Below the pieces are notes generated by a model that searched no databases, was not told where the DNA came from, and was given only the letters and a program-made list of their open reading frames with translations. Positions 1 to 12,900 of a stretch of 64,000 nt of DNA are shown in pieces. Origin of the DNA: Symbiodinium natans (lineage: Eukaryota; Sar; Dinophyceae; Suessiales; Symbiodiniaceae); contig CAJNDS010002810.1 in assembly GCA_905221605.1 (NCBI GenBank), positions 205,865 to 269,864 of the forward strand, read 5' to 3'. The stretch's first letter is position 1. Every line of letters begins with the position of its first letter. A program made the translations under genes and the position numbers.

Positions 1-779
1 GATGCTCTCATCAGGATCCACTCGGGGATTGTCGTCGAGTCTCTAGGCAAAAGCCCTAGTTGAGCCAAGGGCGGGGGATTAGCAGAGACAGAATTCAGCT
101 CACCTGCACACTCCATTCAACATGTTTAGTCCAACATTACCCATGAATTGCACTAGGCCGGGCCTAAGGGCTTTGCGACTCTTTTCGCATCTGTGGGTCA
201 CGTAGTGTCGGAGGTGAGACTTGACTTGCAGGCTTTTCCTGCAGAGAAACGTTGTTCTTACTGTCTCTAGCGCTTCTACGACTGGATTTATCATGTTAAT
301 GTCGCCCCCGCTGCATGAACACGATGTTCACCATGACGTGTGGGCCCTCAAACTGCGTAAGTCCGAAGAAGGGACGGAGCAAATCATTTCAAGAGGCATG
401 TCATCTACGATGCACTCTCGTGGACTTTTCCTGGGCTTTAATATCCCCAATCTCCTCATAGTCTGTTTATGTCGGATGCATCCCTCCGGTAACCCCATCA
501 GTTATTTTGGGTTCAGACTTTTCCAATTCAATTACACAGCCGTCAATTCTGCTCAATGCACGGAATCTAGGAGAAGCATGGAAAACATAACAAGGAGCAA
601 ACAGAAAAACTCCTGCACCGTTGCCGTCGCTACTGCTTGTTACTGTTGTTTGCGCGGTTTTGAGTCGAGACCCTCCGGCGCTTCATCCAGCGGTGCTGAA
701 CACCGAGCTTCGCATGACTGCCGCTGGCGTACTCGGTTTTGCGACCTGCCGATGTCAATTTGGGTTTTCTTTGTCAAGC
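1..779. other. Spacer, no gene recognised
   Basis: Mixed-composition sequence. An open frame of 221 codons on the plus strand (221-886) has no domain or motif I recognise and runs into the repeat-like block that follows, so I do not call it a gene. The short string TTGGCTCAA on the minus strand near 61-69 resembles the end of the dinoflagellate spliced leader, but the rest of that leader is absent. Confidence 0.5.
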
Positions 780-1200
780 ATAAGCCTGTGGTCGTGTTTC
801 TCAACCCATCACGGTGGGTTTTGGGTTTGGGGTTCCCCGCCCACTCCCTCATAAGGTTTGAGAGAGGGCTAGGCTTTAGGGTTTAGCTTTTGGCTCTGCC
901 CTCCCCGTGGTTCATGGTGCCAAAGAAACTCTTTGTTTTTAAGACACGCCTCGCCACTACAGGACAAACTGGGAAAGCTAATCTACGAAGTTTCTGAATC
1001 ACGCACTGCAGGTGAAACCATAGCCTCGCCGACCCATCTCGAGACTCTGGGTTTGGGATTCAGGGTTGGACTCAGGCTCCCGTGGTTCATGGTGTTTTTT
1101 GTGCCACCCGCTTATGGTGGGTTAAGGCTTATAAGGTTTTGGGTTCCGGGTTCAGGGGCCAGGCTCAGGGTTTTGGAGTTGAGGGGAGGTACGATGCCAT
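780..1200 (+). repeat. Degenerate TTTAGGG-like block
   Basis: The plus strand is rich in imperfect GGGTTT, TTTAGGG and GGGTTC words, for example around 812-835, 868-884, 1046-1065 and 1130-1185. The phrase CCGTGGTTCATGGTG occurs twice (near 906 and 1080), each time beside G/T-rich words, which suggests an old duplication with a period of about 170 bp. The words look like decayed TTTAGGG telomeric repeat, but no run of perfect units remains, so this is not an active telomere. Confidence 0.55.
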
Positions 1201-1917
1201 GGGAGGAGGGGTCGAGAACGCGGAGCGCATGTCATCTAAACGTTCAGGTGGCCACTTTAAAAAAGCAAAAAGCGGATGCCATTGTGATAGCTTCCATCTG
1301 GCCTGGCTGCTGCGGAACTTGCCTTCCATCCTGAGCTTTTTGGAAAAAGTGATCCCTCTGACTGCCTGTGGCTGTCGGGCATGAGAACTCAACAGCCTTC
1401 TGCTAAACAAAAACTCTGAAGCACAGCCTTTACACTTGCCTCTAGCCTACACCCAGGCCGCATGAGCTACATTGTATTGTTTCGGGCCATCCGTTGCGTG
1501 TCGTAGCTTCCGAATCCTCAGCCCCAAGTCACTGAAAAAGTCACTGAATGAAGCTGGCAAAGCGTCTTTCCAATGCGCTCGCTGAGAGCTTTTTTGTCTG
1601 CATCAGACGGAGGATTCCTGAGTACCAGGAAAGAAGTTTCGTTTCCAAAGCCATTTAGAGTTTCGGGGTGCCGCAGTGTAGGCTTGGTGCGCAACAACGT
1701 TCAAATAAAAAGCATGTCGCTCCTTAGATCATTCTCTAATCGGGGGCAGTGCGCGCCATCGAAAGGTCTTGTTGCGGCAGGGGTTGGTCCGGTCCCGGAT
1801 CAACATCCAAGCGAAAAAAGGTACACAATACTGGTTCTGCACCACGAAGCTCAGATTTCACCAAGCTTTCTTTCGCGGTCGCTCCGCTGTTGAAAGAGTC
1901 TTGCGCTGACTCTCTTC
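1201..1917. other. Spacer, no gene recognised
   Basis: Open frames of about 100 codons occur on both strands, with no recognisable domain, motif or consistent splice structure. No structural RNA or repeat stands out. Confidence 0.5.
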
Positions 1918-1950
1918 TCGCTCTTTCTTCTCTCTCCCTCCCTCCCTCCC
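1918..1950 (+). repeat. Pyrimidine-rich CT/CCCT tract
   Basis: A short run of CTCT followed by repeated CTCCCTCC words on the plus strand. It is simple-sequence DNA of the same type as the longer tract at 2302-2382. Confidence 0.7.
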
Positions 1951-2301
1951 ACCCGTCCTTCCCTTGCACGCATGACTCCCCGAAATGGGCCGCCCCTAGG
2001 GTGGTGTGTGATTCATGAGGTGTGTGACACATGAACGACGAAAGACAGCGCATCAGCGAGAAGGAAGTCACCAAATTGCTGTGTGTGTGATTGTTTTAAC
2101 ATTCCTGCATTCAGGCTGCGTTTCAGGACAGCTCGTTGCCTCTTCCACTCCAGTTTACCGTGGCAGCTATACGGTCTTCATGGCCTCCACCTCTCTCCTC
2201 ACTGTGCTGTTTGTCCGGAGGGGCTCCCACTGGTCTGGCGTACTCCCGGAGGTGCAAGGGTGTGGGGTCTCGAGCTCGCGGTGGAGGTTCTGATTGACTT
2301 T

Positions 2302-2305
2302 GCTC

Positions 2306-2339
<34 letters not shown>

Positions 2340-2382
2340 CGCCTCTCCCTCCCTCCCCCTCTCCCTCTCCCTCTCCCTCTAG
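2302..2382 (+). repeat. (CT)n and (CCCTCT)n microsatellite
   Basis: The tract starts with CTCGCTCG, continues as about ten perfect CT dinucleotides, and ends with CCCTCTCCCTCT words. It creates artificial Ser-Leu and Glu-Arg repeats in overlapping open frames, none of which I take as genes. Confidence 0.9.
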
Positions 2383-5023
2383 AGTTAGACAGGTTATTCG
2401 CACCATAAGGTCTTTTTTGTTTTCCTGATGATAGGCGTTAAACCTGTTTGCTCGCTTCCGGATATTTTGAATCGATCTCCCACAAAGATGTGATCCTCTT
2501 GAACCCAACATATCCAAAGGCCCTAATTCCCGAGATTCGCCAGATTCGGTTGTGTGTGCCTCAAAGGCCCTGATGTCAAGTCCGACAAAAGAGCCCGGCA
2601 TGGCCAACTCCGCTCTTGGCCAAGGGGCTTCCCCTCGTTTTCCCACTGCTTCTGCCAAGACCTCCGCTTAGGATTCCAAGGCATCCCGAGAGAATTCTTG
2701 GAATCTTGAGATGCGCTTCTAAGACTTGGGAGACAGTTCTTGTTGGGCTCCCCGACGCCTATGTCATCTCTTCAGGGCCCAGCCTGGCATTCATCAGCAT
2801 CTGTACTGCCAGATGCTCCGTCTGAGGGATAATGCGCCTCAGAGGCATCCCAAGAACTCCCGGTTGCCAACATTTGACGGCTAAGGCTCGCTTAAGGCTT
2901 CAAACTTAGATGAGTTTGTGCTTTTTTTCCCTCAGCCCATCAAATAAGTACCGTGCATACCAATCAAAACTCGCATCTTCACCCAAATACTGCCAAACCA
3001 ATGATGCCAGTGTAAGATGTGTAAGCCCCAGTGTCAGACCACTTACGTATAGGCAAGACCACTCCAAAAAGGACAAATTATGACCAAAGCAACGAAAAAC
3101 TTCTGCACTACACGTGGAGCGCATCATGCGACGCCATCCGACGTCCACAGACTCTCAAAAGTCATCGGTTTCGTCGCTTCAGGCGAGTTTACGAGAGCAA
3201 TATGGAATAAACACGAAGCAAATGAACATCCACATCCAAGAGCCCCAGAGGCAAGCGGGCCCCTCTTGCGATGTGGACCAGAGAACGGTTCCCTGGGCTG
3301 CCTTGTCTTCGCTTCCCTTCATGTGGGCCTCGGCCCGGTCCCTTCAGGTGGCTTCGGGCCTTGGACTCCTTGTCTCCGCTTGTCTATCCTCCCCATTCAT
3401 GTGGGTGGCCCCATCAACGTTCCTTTATGGACGGCAGCGATGTCAAAAATCAGTTCACGGGTCTTTTCTTGTGACAACGCCTTCATGTTGTGGGCAATAG
3501 TGCAGGCTGGCATGGTCAGCCGGTGTAGGAAAACCTTTTTTCTGATCCTGTGCGATCTCAAGTGTGGACGTTGGCCCAGCATCCACCCCATCAAGCGTGG
3601 ATGTTGGCCAGAGGGTGGGACCCAAGTCTCTTGCTGCAAAAAAACTGGCATTTTTTCTGAGAATCCAAGAACGCAAGGAAAGCGAGGACTTAAACAAACA
3701 AAAACACAAGCCCAACAGCCAAAGGACTCTGAATCATCTTTGGTAAAGATGAAGTTTGGATGCGTTGCTTTATGGATGCCTCTTCCCCAAATTCTCTCAA
3801 ACACATATCAACAACATGCATGTTCCGCATCATGGAAGCTGCTCCCGCGAGATCACGAGGTTTGATGATGCTTCATATCGTTCTCGGTGGTTGTCCTATT
3901 GTTGCTTGATTAGTTTGATGATTTTGTGGATATGTTTCATGCTGTCGTTATGAGCGCGGGCTCATACAGAGCGCAATCTAAACCGCAACGACCGCGCATC
4001 TGTCGCCTCCCTTCCCCCCTCCTTTACCGATTTCGATTCGATGAATCGGAAGCCCACCTGGTAGATTCAGGACCACTCCCCGCCTCCATTTTCTTCAATA
4101 ATTTTTGGCCAGACGCAACTTGACCGGGGTTGAACCGGTTCCTGGCTAAAGCAAGTAAAACTCAAGCCTTGCTCTACGCCAAATTCGTGATAATTGGCAG
4201 AATTCTGTACGTGCGTACGTCTATACTGTAGCTTTAACGCATGTGCATAAAGTATCTTTTTTGCGGTCCTGCCTAGCTATGCTTGCTGCGGTGCGCCGCG
4301 GCGGGTTTGTTGCTAGCTGCCCAATTGTGCTGAGAAGCAACACAAATTTCTGAAATGAGCCAGGTGACATTGTTGCAAAGATGAGCGGTGATACCAGGAA
4401 CTCGATAAAGCCAACCTTCCGCGAAGCTCGGGCATACTGGCAAAGTGCAGCAAGTGAAACTAGGCCCAACCACGCCTCCCATGCTCCACTTGAAATTAAA
4501 GAAGCCTGCTCTCCAAGTACCCTGACCTCTCCTCCAAACATCCGAATCGCAAGAATGGTACGGCGACACCTCGCAAGCCCACAAGCCCGCAAGCCCGCAA
4601 GCCCTCAAGACAGATCCGGACCTGAGAAAAGGGCCGGTTGACAGCTGCGCGATCATTGAGGGCCTGGACTGGCCTTGGAATGGTCAAAAGTGGCCAGCAC
4701 ACGGTTAATTCTGGTTAGTTGTGACCCTGTTCACTTTCAAATGGACCTGCGCAAACTGTCCTATCATTCGTCAAACCCTGAGACCTTCTGCGCCGAAGGG
4801 CACCCCGAGCCGTTGTTCGGCGTCGCCTTGCAGGAAGAACCTGAGCTGCTGAAGAGCCATATGGGCCAGCCAAATGCAACTCCGAAGACTGGTCCCTGCC
4901 TCATAGTCCAAGCTGCTAAGCTGAACCATTCCTGTGTACGTGCTCGTCTAGCTTGAGCTGTGCTATCTTCACTGTGATGTGTAAGTGGAGGTTGTTCAGC
5001 CACGGAACTGACCGCATTGTTGC
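2383..5023. other. Spacer with one long unrecognised open frame
   Basis: No gene was recognised. The longest open frame is 261 codons on the plus strand (3080-3865). Its translation is Cys/Pro/Trp-rich, has no periodic or domain structure that I know, and overlaps open frames on both strands, so it is probably non-coding. A small tandem of CGCAAGCC-type words lies at about 4574-4610. Confidence 0.45.
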
Positions 5024-5830
5024 CTAGGGTGGGCCTTGTGGAGTCCAGGACTTCTTTGTATGTGGCCGAGACGCCTTGCAACCTGCTTGTAGCTTTCTAC
5101 AAGCCTTCAGCGAAAAAGCCTTCAGCCGAAGATCTGGCTGTGCGAGGGCTGCTGACTCCAATCTGTATCGCAGCATCGGGACAAACGCAGCGTTGCAGAT
5201 CCGGAGTTTATGGATATATTGCTGTGCGCCAGAGGTGATGCAAAGCTTCCTGTCCTTGCCGAATCTCTCCCTGACCTCTTGCAGCATGGGCTGTAGAAGT
5301 TGAAAGACAAACGTGACTTTCAGGTAATTGACGTGATGTGTCTGTTGGACCTCTGGGCCATCTGTGCAATGCACAGTGTTGCGGCCTGAGGGTGATCAAG
5401 GTAGCATGGCCTGGAGTATTTGCTGAGAACTGCTCTGTCGTCCGCATAGCCTAAGCCGTTTCATAGCAGCTGTTGGCCACAAAACCACGCTGATCCACGG
5501 TGTCGACTTCGTGCATGATCATACTGTGCAAGTAGGCGCGCCGAATGCCCGGCGTCGACTCCTGCCATGAGCTGACATTTCCTGCGAACTATGAAGTGCT
5601 GTAAGCTCTGGATGGTCGTCCTGAGCGAGAGCACCACTGGGGCCGCCATACCGCGTGAGGGCAAACCTGAGGGCCTTCAATGCTGACCCTGTCTTGCGTG
5701 CGTCCAGCTGTCTCCACTGATCTGCGAATGATGCGTATGCATTGTGCTTCGGAGCGGCCTTGACGGAAACCGAACTGTGAAGGCCGAAGAGAGTCATCCG
5801 GTGCCTACTCCAAAGGTCTTTCTTCAAGAT
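5024..5830 (-). pseudogene. Decayed non-LTR retrotransposon reverse transcriptase
   Basis: This is a broken reverse transcriptase read on the minus strand, from high to low coordinate. The motif QFGFRQGRSEAQ at about 5742-5777 matches the conserved QFGFR(P/Q)GRS block of non-LTR elements. Further on, a GIRRAYLH-like stretch resembles the block before the catalytic core. GYADDRA at about 5431-5451 is the catalytic YADD box (codons 5437-5448). VNYLKV at about 5313-5330 corresponds to the K(Y)LG block, followed by a 116-codon open stretch ending near 5024. The motifs lie in different frames with in-frame stops between them, so frameshifts and nonsense changes have inactivated the copy. No endonuclease domain, target-site duplication or poly-A tail was found. 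Its age and clade are unknown. Confidence 0.75.
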
Positions 5831-8800
5831 GCAGCTCAGCTTGGATGGAGTGGTTCAGTGGGCCCTCCGCATGGGTGGCTGCGACTTTGTGTTGGGGCAC
5901 CGGCTTGCCCTATTTGCTTGTTGGTGTCGCCACGGGCATTAAAATACTGCCAACAAGCACGGCGCGACAAAACATTCGGGCTCAAAGCAGGTCCAACAAA
6001 ATCAGAGGCGATCCGTACAGGCAAATATGTTGAAGTGGATCAAGCACGCTCGGAGCTCAAACCAGTCAAGCTAGCAAAACAACCCTATCGCAAGAAGGCC
6101 CAAACTGCCTGAACCGTGCAGAAACACCCACCGCAAACCGTCAAACTCCAATAGCCGTTTAAGAAGCTTGGAGGTAACATTCCTTTGTGAATCCAAGAAG
6201 CTCTTCAAGGACCTGCCATGCCCAAATTCTGCTGATTCCTTGGATTTTTTTATTTTGAGAGCGCTGGAATCAGAGTCAAGTCTGCAGTCTGAGTTTCACT
6301 TCTCAGTATGGTCTGCTAGGACATCCGGGCCAATTCACTCCTCCCAAAATACGAAGCCCCTCCAGGACACATGCATCGCTGCACATCATGAGAGATTAAG
6401 GCTCTCAAGGCTCTAAGGAATTGGGATCTCTTACTCAGTGCGCTGAGTGGAAATTACAAGCTGCAACTGAATGCTACCCGTTCTGCTAACGCAATCGGAC
6501 TTCAGAAAAGCTCCAGCTCTGGCTAAAGAAGGAAAGAATGAAGAGCCAAACTTCACGCTCCAATCAGCTTCTTCACCATATTCGGGGTACAGCTCATACT
6601 CCAAGCGTGTCGGTGCTGGGCCGACACTTCAAGATTTATGGACTCTGACATGAGCTCGCTATCCCCTGCTGTTTTTGGGATGACTTGGGATGTTTCAATG
6701 CTGTTGAGGTTGGGCTGAGGATCGGAACGGCTTCATGGAGTTGGAGATGTCTGCAAAGTGCAGGAAGAGGTTGATCATCCTTGGGGCGCTGTGGGCTCAG
6801 AAGGGTTCAGGGGCTAGATTGGATATGAGGGTTTGTTTTTTCCAGGGCCCTCTATATGATGCATGTGCAACCAAATTAATGGCTACCAACACAGAGGCAA
6901 GATGCGCATGGCAAGGGAGAGGGGGAGGTGAACAAAAATGGAGGAGGTCCCGGCTGTGCGAACGGGAGCCCCCTCGGTGATGCTGGCTCCTACAGCCTCG
7001 TTCAAGACTTAGATCACGAAATCTGGCCTCTTTCAGTTGCCCGAAGAGTGTCACTGCTACTATTGTGTGGGCCTACGAGCTTGCCACAAAAAGAGAGAGA
7101 GCAACTCATAAACTCTCAAGGAGGCATGAGGCGGCAGAGGGCGGCGACCGGCAGCACTCGGCTTTTTTCTCCGCGGCCGGGGGCCAGATTCGAAGGCCGT
7201 GGGAGCGGCACTTTTGGCTCTCTTTTGCTCTAAGAGGGTTGAGTGACGCGCCGTTTTTTCGCGCCACGGTCACTAGGGACACTAGGCTTCGGCAGGAGAG
7301 TTGCTGGGCTTCTTCGCATCGTAGTACACATCCTCGCGCTTGGCCCGATCCTGTCATGTACTGTTGCACCCGCTTTGGTATCAGCGGTTACCCGCTACTA
7401 TTGGAAGTTCCTCGCCTGGGGATCCCGATTTGTGGACAGAAAAAAAGGCTTTGTCATCTAAAAACAAACTGAAAGAGATCCCAGACCACGTCCCTGGTTA
7501 TAGAGGATACGCAACAACCCCAAGATTGTTTGGGGGTGGGGGGGGCCAATTACTAACGCGAGTGCAACCTTCGAAATATTTGGAGAAGGGATGTTGTCGA
7601 GATCTGTTTCGCGTAAGTCCTTGTTGCGAGCGAGGTAAGTCTCACGACCATGGATGATGCGCTCGACCACGGTGTCGTGACAGAGCTCCTCCGCATTCTT
7701 CCCTGTTCTGTTAAGGTGTTGTGCTCGGGTTCGCGGAGCTTGTGGAGCCTCGACGGTGTTTGGCATCCCCGTGGAACTATGCATGTGATCCCATCCCATG
7801 TGGAGCTGCTAGAAATCTTGCGGGGGCGGGGGCGGCAAGGGCAGTACCAGACTGAAGTACGGACGGCACGACGGCACGGAAGCCGTGAATGCTTGTGTAT
7901 GTCTCTACCCATGCAACTGTGATCAGCAATGGTCAGGTCAGGTCTTGTAGGTGCTGTCCCTCTTGTGAACTGAAATTTGCAACTCTAATGACTCTAATGC
8001 CAACCCAGAACATCATCCACAAGCAACTGCGAAATTGAAGCGTGTACTCAGGTCGCCACATCCCTGCTCCTAAGTTGCAAGGCAACAAGCAAGCAAGCCC
8101 CAACGCTTTGCTTGTGTGCTCCAGAGTGACGATCCGAAATCTTCAGATCCCAACTCCCAAAAGGCCCCCTGCCAAAAGGCCCTCTGTCCGGCCACTTCGA
8201 GGCGATCTCACGGAAAATCCCTTTGCCTTGGGCCACCTGCAGAAGTGGACTGCTTCATGACTCTTTTAGCTTGACTCCTAGACCTCTGAGGGTAGGCTCG
8301 CGCAGATGACTTCAGCAGCTTTCACGGCATGCCTCGAACCGCTCGCTTTGCATAGAGCCCGTTATGCGCAGGTGGCCCGAGCCGCGAGCTACGACATGGA
8401 TGTCCCAGGTCTTGATGAGATCCTCCGTAATATACCTCTTGCAGCTCGCAGCTTCGGAGAGGGTTTGAAAGATTCCGGAGCATTCTGCCTTGAAACGCAA
8501 CATCTGAATCTTGGCACTTTGCGTGCTTTTCAGCCCGCATTTACCAGACCCGTTAGACCCGCTATGGGTTCAGCTTGTGTGCATGTAGTATCGGCGCACC
8601 TCGGGGCGCCAATGATGACTTCATCGACCCACTTGCAGGCACAGACGTTCCTCAGCTGTGGATCCACAGGACTCCAGGACACTGCAGATGAGATTTATTC
8701 AGCAGAACGAGCCCTCAAAAGAGGACTCTTATTTTGAGGACCCCGCCTGAGACGTGATAAGTTAACTCCTGCAACTACTCCGCTTCTGCTCATCCAGGAG

Positions 8801-9633
8801 ATGCATTTTTTGTCAGGGATTTCTTCCATCTGGGACATGGCTTTCTGCGAGGAAACGCAACAATCATCGTGTGCCATCACACGAATGCTGCCATAAAGCA
8901 GCAATGAAGCACTTGCCACAGCCAAGCTTCAGCACCCGCTCGTTCAAGTTCATGACCTGGAAGCAGGAAAACTTGGAAGGGAGAGGCATCCACATTGAGG
9001 ATGCTCAGGCAGCGGGGTGCTGCCAATTTCTGGCCCTTGAGCCCTTTTTGAAGCTTGCCTGCGTGCGCACCTGGCTAGACCCCACTGACTGGTGCTACCA
9101 TATGTTAATCTCGGCCAGCAAATTGCAGGAAATTTCCAGAACATCTGAACAGTTGCTTGTCAGCTGTGTGGCTGGAAGATTCTGTCCACGTGCTCGGCTG
9201 ATGCTTGCGTCGTCGTAGATGCCGACTAGGAGGAAGGTTCCGAGAGAGCGGGCCTTCTCAAGACTCGCATCCACCTATCTTTTACGAGGCCTGTGACTCT
9301 GGCAACCCAGCCCAGCCACCAGAAAACAAGTCTTCCAAAAAACCCTGGACGGGGCCAAACGGGGACGAGGGGGCCAAGGTACACCCCACTCACCGACCCC
9401 ACACCAGAGACCTTGGGGTGCACAACCCACAGATTCTCATGCTTGTGCCACGAAGTAGCCGGGCAAAGCTTACATGTGCTGAACTCGGTTCTCGCCTGCC
9501 CTCTGCGGAACTTCCAGCACCACAAGACAGCTATGGAGCCCTTCTTCACTTCAGTTACAACACTTTCTTAATCATATTGACCCCCATGGCTTTCTGTCTC
9601 ACCCCTAAACCCTCCCGCCCGAGGACACGATCA
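5831..9633. other. Spacer, no gene recognised
   Basis: Only short overlapping open frames on both strands, none longer than about 145 codons and none recognised. The sequence just upstream of the retrotransposon relic (5831-6110, minus) may contain more of that element, but I could not match any motif. A small duplication of AAAAGGCCC words occurs at about 8158-8182. Confidence 0.45.
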
Positions 9634-9990
9634 TCAAGCTAGAGCGTGGTCGACCTCCTTGAGGAACTCGGCATGGCCAACATGGAACCTGTGGTCGTCG
9701 AGATGTCTTGGGTCTTTTCCGGTTTTGCACTGTGTGACTTTCGGATCTTGGAATATGCTGCGTTCTGTTTCTCCGGAGTTTGGGGCTTGGGGGACGTTGT
9801 GCTCAAGCTTTTTGGGGTATACGCGGCCTACAAGCCCGGACCCATGCGAGTCCACCACAAGTGGGTGTTGGAGGTTAAGGACACACATGCCTTTGGTTGT
9901 CAACACCAGGATGTTCTTAAATGAATGCTCACCGGGCAGCATGTCAAAAGAGCCGCAGGCATAGACGACCCTGTCCTGCAGCATGAACAA
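9634..9990 (-). other. Unrecognised open frame with antiparallel open frame
   Basis: The minus strand is open for 118 codons. The plus strand is open for 92 codons over 9646-9924 in exactly the complementary codon register, so at least one of the two is only a shadow. Both translations look more protein-like than the neighbouring spacer: the minus one contains LQHPLVVDSHGSGLVGRV and the plus one VVDLLEELGMANMEPVVVE. I recognise neither family and found no convincing splice sites. It could be an exon, a gene relic or a chance effect of RNY-type base order. Confidence 0.3.
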
Positions 9991-12900
9991 GGTTCATACC
10001 CCTGTTTGAAGGCAAAGCAGCCTCAAACTCCAAACGCTATCTCAGTCAGTTTTGTGAACCACGACACGGGCCCAAGACTCGCAAGCAACAGCCCAAAGCT
10101 GACGCCCTGTTGCAGACTTTTGTTCTTGTTTAGAGTTTTCTTTAAGAGGTTCCCACTCGGACTTGCAGGTGGCAAATTCGGTGCGTCTACGATTTGCCTT
10201 GACCACTCACCGCATCTGGCGCGTCAGCGCATCAATGCCTTGTCCAGCATCACCACCTGCCACCTTGAAAGCTTGCCAACTAACTAAGCAGCTAGTCCTT
10301 GCCTAGTCCTTGCTGCTCGTCGCCATCACCAAAGGAGCATGGAGACCCCAAGGGCTCACAAGGACTCAATATTCTTAAGCCTCCGGCGCGCTAGCCATCC
10401 CAAGGTCCACCCTCAGGCTTGTTTGTACCATTGTGCGCACCTTTTGAGTTCTCTGTTGACTCGGAGCTGAGCCCATATTGCCATAACGCATCGCAGCCCT
10501 GTAAATCTCTAAGCCAGCAAGCCAGCAAATTCCGTGAGCCGCAGTCCTCCGAGGTTGGTTGCTTTGCTGTGGAAAACCTGGTCTCACGGAAGGCTTCAGA
10601 GCTTCGGCGAGATTCGGCATGTGGGAGGAGTCGGGGACAAGCAGCGGCATCCATGCACAGCTGACAGAACATGGATACACATGGCACGTGGCAGAGGCAG
10701 AACGTGGCAGAACAATCGAAACTGACATGCCTTCCACTACTCCAACCCTTCATAATCTTTAATACAGAAGCACAGTGCTCCGAATGCTCCAGGTGACTCC
10801 CGAATCCGCCGAGTGCTGGCCAACAGCTGCACAGGAGCTTTAGTCCGCTGCCTCGGCAATGCTCTCTGGGCTTTTCTCTTGTGGCCCAGAATGGCCAAAG
10901 AGTTGGCATACTTTAATGATTAACGTGATTCTAAAACTTACCTATTTTTCCAGGCCAAATCGCTGATAGCCAGCAGGTTGGGCTGCTGGCAGGCCTCTCC
11001 AAGCACAACGTCACTTATGCACTTTCCTGCAACCGCCCATCATGAAACTCTGCTTTGTTCTCTCTTCAATTTGAGAAGGGCCTCTACGACTCTACGACCT
11101 GGCCGGTTGAAGTTTCGACCTCCAAGCGTCCCTGAAGACCTACTGCCCAGTAGCATGTGAAAACATGTGAAATGCCTGCAGATGACTGACTGTGCCTTCT
11201 TCAGAGCGCGTGCTGCCAGTCGGCTCCGGCACAGCTGCCGCCGTGATCTTTTCTTTGAGGGATCGACGGTCCTCACAGAGCTGGCGTTTATAGACGGTCC
11301 CTTGCAAGTACTGAGTGCAGAAACAGGTCGAAAACTCAAGCCAAAAACAACAAGGGGTGAGGGATCTGAGGACAAGCGCTGCCCGATGAAGGGGCGGCCA
11401 TTCCCAGCACACTGAAGAGGGACCTTCTGGGGAACCATACCGCACGCACCTCTGCGAGGATGGCATGCTGTCTTGCCCCATGTGTCACTTTGGTGGGCCT
11501 GCTTGTTGATGTGTGCGCAGGCCCTCTTGCAAAACTGGGCCTTGCTGGCCTCGCATGCCGCTCACTCACAAAGGGTAAAGGCCTAGGCACAGAGTGTGAA
11601 AGTTGGGTTCGGGAGGGTTCCGGAGTTGAGCAAGAAAAGGGTCCCACAACAGCTGCCACAAAAGTCAGCCAGAGTGAAAGCCCCGCTGTGGCAAGTGTGA
11701 AATCTTTGAAATCTTGCGGTGAAAGCTCCTCCTCGCTCACCTTGTAGCTCTCACTGAGCTGGTCCACAGCAAGCAGAGCTTCCCGGAGGGTCTCAGAGAG
11801 ATCTACCTGATGATGCCGCAGGTGCTATCACATGCAGGGTTTAGTTACCTCGGGTTCGGGAGCATGCGAAGCTCTAAGTTCCGTCACGCGAGCTCGCCAG
11901 CAAGCAAGATTCGGGTGAGTGTTTCTGCTTCACGGCTTTGGTTTTGGTTTGTCTTCCTACATTCTGGGGTGTACGAAGTGTAGTGACTCATGATGCGGCT
12001 ACTTCTTCTCAGTAAGGCACTTTCACGAGTGGCTATTGCGACTCCTGGGGCAACAATTCACGCATACAGTCTCCTGACCCACAAGCAGCACTGAAACCGG
12101 TTCGAACGCGGGAGTTGACCCTCCTCCTGAATCTCTCTGTCTCGTGCCGTCCCCGAGGGTCTTGCTACGCAATGGCCTGAATCGCAAAACAAGTTTTCTT
12201 GAAACACCTCCGTCAAGATCCGAACGATTTCGCAGGTCCAAATCCTGAACCTTATGCCTTATGCTCTGTTGGCCAGCGTATGATTCCTATGCGGTCGCGA
12301 AGCATGGGCCGTCGGCATCATGCACCTTGGATGAACAAAAGGGGGCGCTGGAGCCGCTTCTTGCAGTGATGTGAAAGCGTGCTGAATGAAAAATGGCGCT
12401 ACTGCTCAGCGATATCAAACTCCGAGGCGCTGCTCAATTGCGGCCTCCGAGCTGATCCGGTAACCTCGGCAGGAGGGGGGATGGCCGCGATACGCACTTG
12501 GGCCGCACTGATGAGGCATGCTCAAGCTCAAGTGGGCCACTAAACTACTCGCCGTACTAGCCCTACTAGCCGTACTAGCCTTGCAGCCGCATGGCCCATG
12601 TTGGGCGACTGCTGGCCAGCAAAGTCAGCTGGCTGGTTGCGTGACAAGGTCAGGAGTCGGCCAATAAGGTCCTTGCTGTCGAAGGAATGTTGCCAGATTA
12701 AGGTCTTTCGGCTTTTCTGCATATGCCCAAGCACGGAGGCCCCGGTCAACTCTCTCCGAATGTTGAAGCGCTTGCAAAGGCTCCGTGGTAGACACGCCCT
12801 CCGTGCGCTTGATGATGCGAAGGCGTCCTGTGCAAGCCATCAAGGCTGACTTGCTGACTTCTCCATTTGCGCCAGTGATAGAACCGCCATGTCTACCTGC

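Noticed and set aside
61-69. TTGGCTCAA on the minus strand as a spliced-leader gene
   Set aside because: Only nine bases match the end of the dinoflagellate leader, the preceding CCGTAGCCATT part is absent, and no donor or Sm-like site follows.
3080-3865. 261-codon plus-strand open frame
   Set aside because: Composition is irregular, no motif is visible and frames on both strands overlap it. I found no splice or conservation evidence.
12080-12130. GTTCGAA as a tRNA T-loop
   Set aside because: The flanking five bases do not pair as a T-stem, and no D-arm or anticodon arm can be drawn at the right spacing.
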